From NCBI GenBank assembly GCA_025403435.1, contig CM046327.1, forward strand, positions 15,182,218 to 15,246,217: a stretch of DNA of 64,000 nucleotides. The letters are read 5' to 3'. The position numbers were made by a program, and so were the translations under genes. The first letter of the stretch is position 1; every line of letters begins with the position of its first letter. Below, one piece after another: positions 58,436 through 64,000 of the stretch. Below the pieces are notes generated by a model. The model was not told where the DNA came from. It worked only from the letters and a program-made list of their open reading frames with translations, and did no database searches. The DNA is from Artocarpus heterophyllus (lineage: Eukaryota > Streptophyta > Magnoliopsida > Rosales > Moraceae).

Positions 58436-59505
58436 TGTTATCTTTTAAGATTTACTTTTTACAAATGCCACGTATGTTTTATTTGTGGTATAATTTAACA
58501 TGTAATATTAATGATAACGTGACAAACTTTATTAAATGTGACATAAATAAACATAACTTTTAAAAATTTAGTATAATATATAATTTTCTTTTTGAATTAC
58601 CTTAGCTATTACTTCAACAAATACAAATTTAAATTGGCTCAAAGGTTTCGACTAACATAAACCTATGTACCAAACAGCCACTTACAGAGAGCCGTCAATT
58701 TTGCGCATAGGCAGATGCATTAATGATAATGCAAATAAGTGAATAATGCATAATGAATCACTAAAGATTGGATTTAAAAGCGTCGTTGGATTTTTTTTAT
58801 TTTCTCTGTCGACTTTGATTGGCTCTAAAAAGGGACACTAGAATTGGCAAGTTAAAAGTAGTAGTGGATTTTTAGTGCATTATCATTGTCACCTAGAGTA
58901 ATCCCCACTTATTTTTATTTTATTCTATTATTATTATTATTATTGGAAATGATTCCCACTTTTTCAGCCACCACTTTCTTTCTTTTTTTTTTAATGATGA
59001 TTTTTTTTTTTTTTATTTGCTGCAAGTTCACGTCCGATTATTAAATTTGCATAGCACCACGGGTTCCTGGGCCCCATTGTGTTAATCGTGGAGCTTTTAG
59101 TCCACCTTCATTTACTCCTTTCTGCAAACAATAATTCAATACAAGGACCATGTCAAGTTTGTCCACCAATGAAAAGAACAATGCTATAGACATTGGTAGA
59201 GGGTGAATCCCGTAACATGGCATTCATACTTTATTTATTAGTTCTATTTCTATGGTAATATCTTCAAATATTTTTTTTTTCCAAACAAAAAAAATATCCA
59301 ACTGCTAGTGCAGTTAAGAGAATAGTATTAACCAACATTCAAAAGTAATTAGAAAAAGGGAGAATTTTTATAAAAGCCGTCTTTAAATTTTATTTTTTAT
59401 AAATATTATATATGTTTATTTGCAACATAACTTAACATGTAATATGAACGATAATGTTACGTAAATAAATTTAGCTTTTAAAAATGTAGTATAGTATGCA
59501 ATTTT
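58436..59505. repeat. Pair of diverged repeats around unassigned sequence
   Basis: 58436-58600 and 59375-59505 share, in order, TTATTTGTGG/CAACATAACTTAACATGTAATAT, GATAA(C/T)GT and AACTTTTAAAAAT.TAGTAT. Between them (58620-59370) is AT-rich sequence with homopolymers and no gene. Confidence 0.55.
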
Positions 59506-60975
59506 TTAAAAGAAAAAACACACACGCACAAAATATGGCTTTTTGGGTTGGCAGTTTGGGCTTTGGGCATTACAAGATTGATTGATGACATAACTGCTCA
59601 ATTAACGGAGTCCAATTTGTAACCTGAATATGATCCACGTGATTAAAGAAAAGAAGAATGAACGAAACAGAATATTTTTAAAACTTTTTCAATTAAACAG
59701 AAAATTTTAAAAATATTTATAGTAAAATGACATATTTATGATGTAAATAGTTTATTTATTGTGTAAATAGGAATTATTTATATTGTAAACAATGGAGTAA
59801 ATAAATTATTTATACCTTAAATTTATTTACTGTATAAATAATCATAAATAAGGGGATAAATAAATTATTTACACTATAAATTTTCTATTTATTGTAAATA
59901 TTTTTAAAACATAATATTTACAACAATTAATTTTGGAAAAAATGGTATTTACTACAATTTCCATAATTTGTGTATAAGGATATTCTATAATGGAAAACCA
60001 CCCAAGGATTGCCAGGTTAATTTAGAGGAATACTAAAATAGAGTTGATATTTTGAATTATGTGATTTGGTATTGGAGCTTTGGGTTTTTACCCTCCAATT
60101 AGATTGTTTATATATGTTTTACAAATTTTTTTAAGGGGATATGTTTTACACAATTTGCCATGTCGATCAAGAAGGAAATCTACAAGATTACTATTGATAA
60201 TCCACACCGATGTTGGTAGCAGTGCCAATCACCGGAGTTAACTTGCTAAATTATTTTTGATATTCTATCAATTTATTTTTCATTTTCAATACATAATGGT
60301 CGGTCGTCTCCCACTCCGGTCACCGGGGCTGGTCGCTGGAGAGTAATCTTTATTTTTTTCTTTTAAACAAAGATGGATGCCAGTCTATAGAGATTAACTT
60401 CGGAAATCTTTTTTCATTATTAGTTGTATTATGTGTCCTTATCAATAATCTATTTTGTTCAATTAACAATGTCCAATTTGTAATTTGTATACAAATCCAC
60501 ATAATTACGAAAGGATATTCTATGATAGAGAACCATCCAACGATAATTAGGTAATTTTGAGGAATACTCTAATAGAGTTGACCTTTTGAGTTATGCTATT
60601 AGATATTAGAGCTTTAGCTTTTCTACCCTATAAGTACATATATGTTTTATAGAAATTTGTTTTGAGGGTATATATTTTACAGATTTGCCATGTCAATCAA
60701 GAAAGAAATCTATAAGGTTACCATCGATAATCTACCAGATTAAGCCAAAAGGCAGTCTTTGATCACCGATGCAAGTGGCAAAGTCAGTTGTTAGGGTCAA
60801 CTTGCCATATTTTTTTTATACTTTTTGAAATTATTTTTTATTGTCAATACATGATGGTCGGTTGTCTCCCGCTCTAGTCACTAGAGCTGGTTGCTAGAGA
60901 GTAATCATGATTTTTTCTTCTAAACAAAGATGGGGCATGTCTTTGACTCTAGTTGTCAAAGCCTGTCTACGTATA

Positions 60976-61136
60976 GGATGTTTGACATAGTGATTAGAAT
61001 CATTGGTTAGAATTGTAAATAATATAGCATGTGAGAGCTTTATACTACAACATTTTTTTTTGTTTTTACTAATTATGTAAGAGCTTTACACTATTTTTAA
61101 CTGAAAAGTTGGTTAGAACCAATTAATGCCAAACAT
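60976..61136 (+). mobile_element. MITE-1 copy D within the triplicated array
   Basis: Starts GGATGTTTGACATAGTGATT, contains TAGCATGTGAGAGCTTTATAC and TAAGAGCTTTACACT, and ends AACCAATTAATGCCAAACAT. Confidence 0.75.
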
Positions 61137-61143
61137 GCAGTAA

Positions 61144-61292
61144 CTTGGTAGTGTTTTTAAAATAGGTGAAAATAATTTTGTTTTAGAAAATAAATATTTT
61201 TAAGGAATGTGCTAAGAATGTTTTTAAAAATTTTGCCTAAAAAAACGTACAAATGTATTCTAAAAACTCTCAAAACAATACTAAAAGGGCCC
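61144..61292 (+). mobile_element. MITE-2 copy next to MITE-1 copy D
   Basis: CTTGGTAGTGTTTTTAAAAT to AACAATACTAAAAGGGCCC follows the 12798-12952 copy. The two MITEs are separated by about 8 bases. Confidence 0.75.
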
Positions 61293-61800
61293 TTATGTTT
61301 TCCTTCCCAACAATCTATTTTGCTCAGTTAGAGTGTCCAATTTGTAATCTGTATACAAATCCACATTATAAAAGGATAATTCTATGATAGAGAATCCAAT
61401 GGTTATCAGGGTAATTTTGAGGAACACCCTAGTAGTGTCGACCTTTCGAATTACGCTATTATATTAAAGCTTTAGATTTCCCTGGCTATAAATAGTTGGA
61501 TGCTCAACATATATGATTTTAAGAATACTTTTTTTGAGGGGATATGATCAAGAAGGAAATCCACAAGATTACAACTGATAATCTACCAGATTCTGCTAAA
61601 AGGTAGCCTTTGATCGCCGACGCCGGTGGCAGAGCCAGTCGCGGGGCTAGCAAGATGGTCGGTCTTCTTCCATTTCAATCATCGGAGCTGGTCGCTATAG
61701 AGTAATCTTTATTTTCTCTTCTAAACAAAGACGGTGGATGTCTCCAGCTCTAGTTGTCAAGGCCAGTCTGAAGAGATTAATTTGATAATTTTGTTTTCGT

Positions 61801-62385
61801 TATTAATCATATTATTTTTCCTTCTCAACACAAATGGTGGTCGTTTTTTACTCCGTTTGTACAAGAGTAATCTGGTAGATTTTTTTTCCCCCAATAATCT
61901 ACCATATTATTCTTCATTTTCAACACAAGTAGGCTATTGTGTCTGGTAATGTTTCCTTGAACACAAAAAATAAAATAAATTATCGTAATGGTTAATGTTA
62001 TTATAATAAAGATCAACGAATTACATCTACACATTAAATGCTGGATTATTAAAAACATACTCAACTCTTTTGTCCAATTTCGATGTCTTAAATAGTGTTT
62101 AATTAATAGTATTATAACATATCTTTTAAAAAATATAAAATAGTATCTAATTGACCTAAACTATTTTTCTTTAAATGATGTGTCATGATATGATTCATTA
62201 AACTTTATTAATACTAAAGATTGGACAAGTGATCTCAATCCATTAGAAAATAACATGAAAATTTATTTTGATAAAGATAGTATTATAATGATCTGTTTTG
62301 AAATAACAACTATATGAAACAATAAAGGCTTTTCCTTTGAATTACACACACACACGTGTGATTGATTCATAATAAGGATAGATTA
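61801..62385. other. Intergenic, AT-rich
   Basis: Nothing recognised except a short (AC)n at 62345-62355. Confidence 0.5.
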
Positions 62386-62389
62386 TGGG

Positions 62390-62660
62390 CTTGTTTGAAA
62401 GGACATCTTAAAAGTTGTTTTTAGTTTCTTAAGTTCAAAAGTTGCTTTTGGAAATGTTTGGATAAACTATTAAAAGAGCTTTTACTCTCCATAAGTGCTT
62501 CTATCAAGGCCACAAAATGTAGCTTCTCAAAAAACATTTTTGAAAATATACTTAAAACTTATACCAGAGTATTAATAATATATTATAAGCTTAAATATAA
62601 CATTGTTGTAACTTTTAAGATAATTGAAACTATTTTGACCTATTAAAGCTCTTTTAAAAT
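62390..62660 (+). mobile_element. MITE-5 copy (full)
   Basis: GGGCTTGTTTGAAAGGACAT, AAGTTGTTTTTAGTTTCTTAAG, AAATGTTTGGATAAACTATTA, AAGTGCTTCTATCAAGGCCA and TTAATAATATATTATAAGCTT occur in the same order in the copy at 63779. No coding capacity. Confidence 0.6.
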
Positions 62661-63778
62661 ATGGTTGTTAATATTTATTAAAAAGCTACAGCTGTTGCTT
62701 CTCTTCTTCTACTGACTAAAAGCACAAACAGAAGTTGCAACACACATACAGACGTGGTTATTGAAATGGTACGCATGGTGAGGCTACATAAAAAAAAGAT
62801 ACGTGGAGCATAAATTATGTTTGAATTTCAAATTAACATATTACAGAAATCGGGTCAACACCAAAATATGGGAAAACAACCCTCGATTTGAATGGGAAAG
62901 TGACAATTTCTTGACTTTATTATTATTTATCTAAATATATTTGAGTTAATTGTAAAGGGCTATAAATAAGTGATAAAACCCCTCAAAAAAGCCTTGTCTT
63001 GATTAAAAGCATTTGTGCATGCAATTTCTCACAATGGATGTAGCTCTCAAATAATGAACTGTTATAATTCTCTGTTTTTGTTATTTACTTTCTAGCGTTT
63101 ATTTTGATCAAGCCCCTGAAAGTTAACGTCGTGGTGAGATCAATTTTCCTAAGTGATTGTCTAGCCAATTTTCATAGTCAACACGTGTCATAAGTTAATG
63201 AATCGTTATCATAAAGTTATAAACTTTATAAATAAGGATCATATTTCTGCAAAATTATGGTCATATACTAACCAAAAGAATGAAGAAATATTGTCTTCAT
63301 CAAAAGACATAATACAAACAGAAACAAAATTCGAAACATGAAGAAAAAGAAGCAAAAACACACTTGCCAATGCAAAAGCTAGTCACGATTCGTCAAGGCA
63401 ACAGCAAGAAGCCGACCTTCAAAAACATTCAAAAAGAATGAAACACATGAAGTTAGGGGAACGAAAATCAAAAACAATGATAAGGGTATAAAAACGTAAT
63501 ATCAATAAACACAATAGACATTTAATTTTACACATTAATTACCATATCACACCGTTAATTGCCAGAAAATGCAACGTCAACTACAATAAAAACTGAATAA
63601 ATAAATAAGAATTAGATACATCACTGTTAAATAAGGAATGCTCCTCAAATATTCAAAAAGGAACTAACCGGTACCGTAGGCAATTAGTCATTAGAAAATG
63701 TATGTAAAGTCAAAGAACATATCCTAAATAGTATTTTTTTTAGGGCAAAAATAGTGGATATTTCATGTAATTATAAGG
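62661..63778. other. Intergenic, nothing recognised
   Basis: AT-rich unique-looking sequence. Confidence 0.5.
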
Positions 63779-64000
63779 TTCGTTTGAGAAGATTTTTTAT
63801 AAGCTGCTTTTGCATTCTTGAGTTTAAAAACTGTTTTTTAAAATGTTTAGATATTCTATTAGAAGTGCTTAAAACTTCTTAAAAGACTAATCAAAGCCAT
63901 AAAATATCCATTCTCAAGTAAGCATATCTGAAATAGATTTAGAACTTGTAGAAGAGTTTTAATAATACATTATAAAATTCATTAACATTTTTATTACTTA
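63779..64000 (+). mobile_element. MITE-5 copy cut by the window end
   Basis: GGTTCGTTTGAGAAGATTTTTT, AAGCTGCTTTTGCATTCTTGAG, AATGTTTAGATATTCTATTAGA and TTAATAATACATTATAAAATTC follow the copy at 62390. Confidence 0.6.

Larger units (their letters stand above)
59597..61800 (+). repeat. Triplicated 530-bp unit with TATA-like box and ATG
   Basis: Three copies share, in order, GTCCAATTTGTAA, GGATATTCTATGATAGAGAA, a GAGGAATACTCTAATAGAGTTGA block, a TATAA-type box (clearest as GGCTATAAATAG at 61484), an ATG with ATCAAGAAGGAAATC (60160, 60690, 61544), CACCGATGC/TCGCCGACGCC, and an ATGGTCGGTCGTCTCCC block ending GAGAGTAATC. The first two ATGs are 530 bp apart; the second and third are 854 apart because two MITEs intervene. 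Copy 1 also has an AT-rich insert at about 59650-59960. The short frames begin M(S)IKKEI but stop after 16-25 codons, so these look like copies of a decayed small gene or its promoter. Confidence 0.7.

Overview
The window looks like nuclear DNA from a eudicot plant. It is AT-rich, its genes carry short GT-AG introns, it encodes a plant-type initiator tRNA-Met, and it contains plant-specific families (an NPH3/BTB protein of the NPY group and an X8/CBM43 wall protein) set among Ty1/copia elements, MITEs, a SINE and long-TIR elements. The species cannot be told from the sequence alone.

Layout. 1-6043: a Ty1/copia retrotransposon on the + strand (TACTC target duplication on both sides), inserted just upstream of a decayed DUF4283-type reading frame. 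6044-11100: mostly unassigned, with some GC-richer, gene-like but broken patches. 11341-12671: an intact four-exon TXNL4B/DIM1-like spliceosomal thioredoxin-fold gene; a possible two-exon microORF lies in its downstream region (13060-13279). 14323-19361: a second decayed Ty1/copia element, on the - strand. 20281-21090: a long inverted-repeat element. 25198-26744: a three-exon GH17-like plus X8 gene that has lost the catalytic glutamate. 29830-33385: a diverged local duplication array that ends in one intact initiator tRNA-Met gene and holds two decayed copies; a 530-bp long-TIR element with a perfect 9-bp target duplication has landed inside it. 34446-36252: a compact four-exon gene (- strand) for an 85-residue protein I do not recognise. 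38515-39319: a second long-TIR element. 42609-45648: a 3.04-kb solo LTR flanked by GGCAG. 53919-57001: an intact four-exon NPY-type BTB/NPH3 gene with a SINE in intron 1. 59597-61800: a 530-bp unit in three tandem copies, two of them separated by a pair of MITEs.

The four protein genes and the tRNA look like independent single loci, not a pathway or cluster. Most remaining sequence is repeats: at least five MITE families with two or more copies in the window (one MITE nested in another), long-TIR elements, microsatellites and fragments of LTRs. Both copia elements are dead; each has an Asp to Asn change in the catalytic reverse transcriptase motif, and many of their stop codons sit where tryptophan is expected. 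I found no clear novel enzymatic system. The most interesting items are the initiator-tRNA duplication array, the triplicated unit with a TATA box and start codon, the 85-residue protein, the spliced microORF downstream of TXNL4B and the palindrome array in the copia LTRs.
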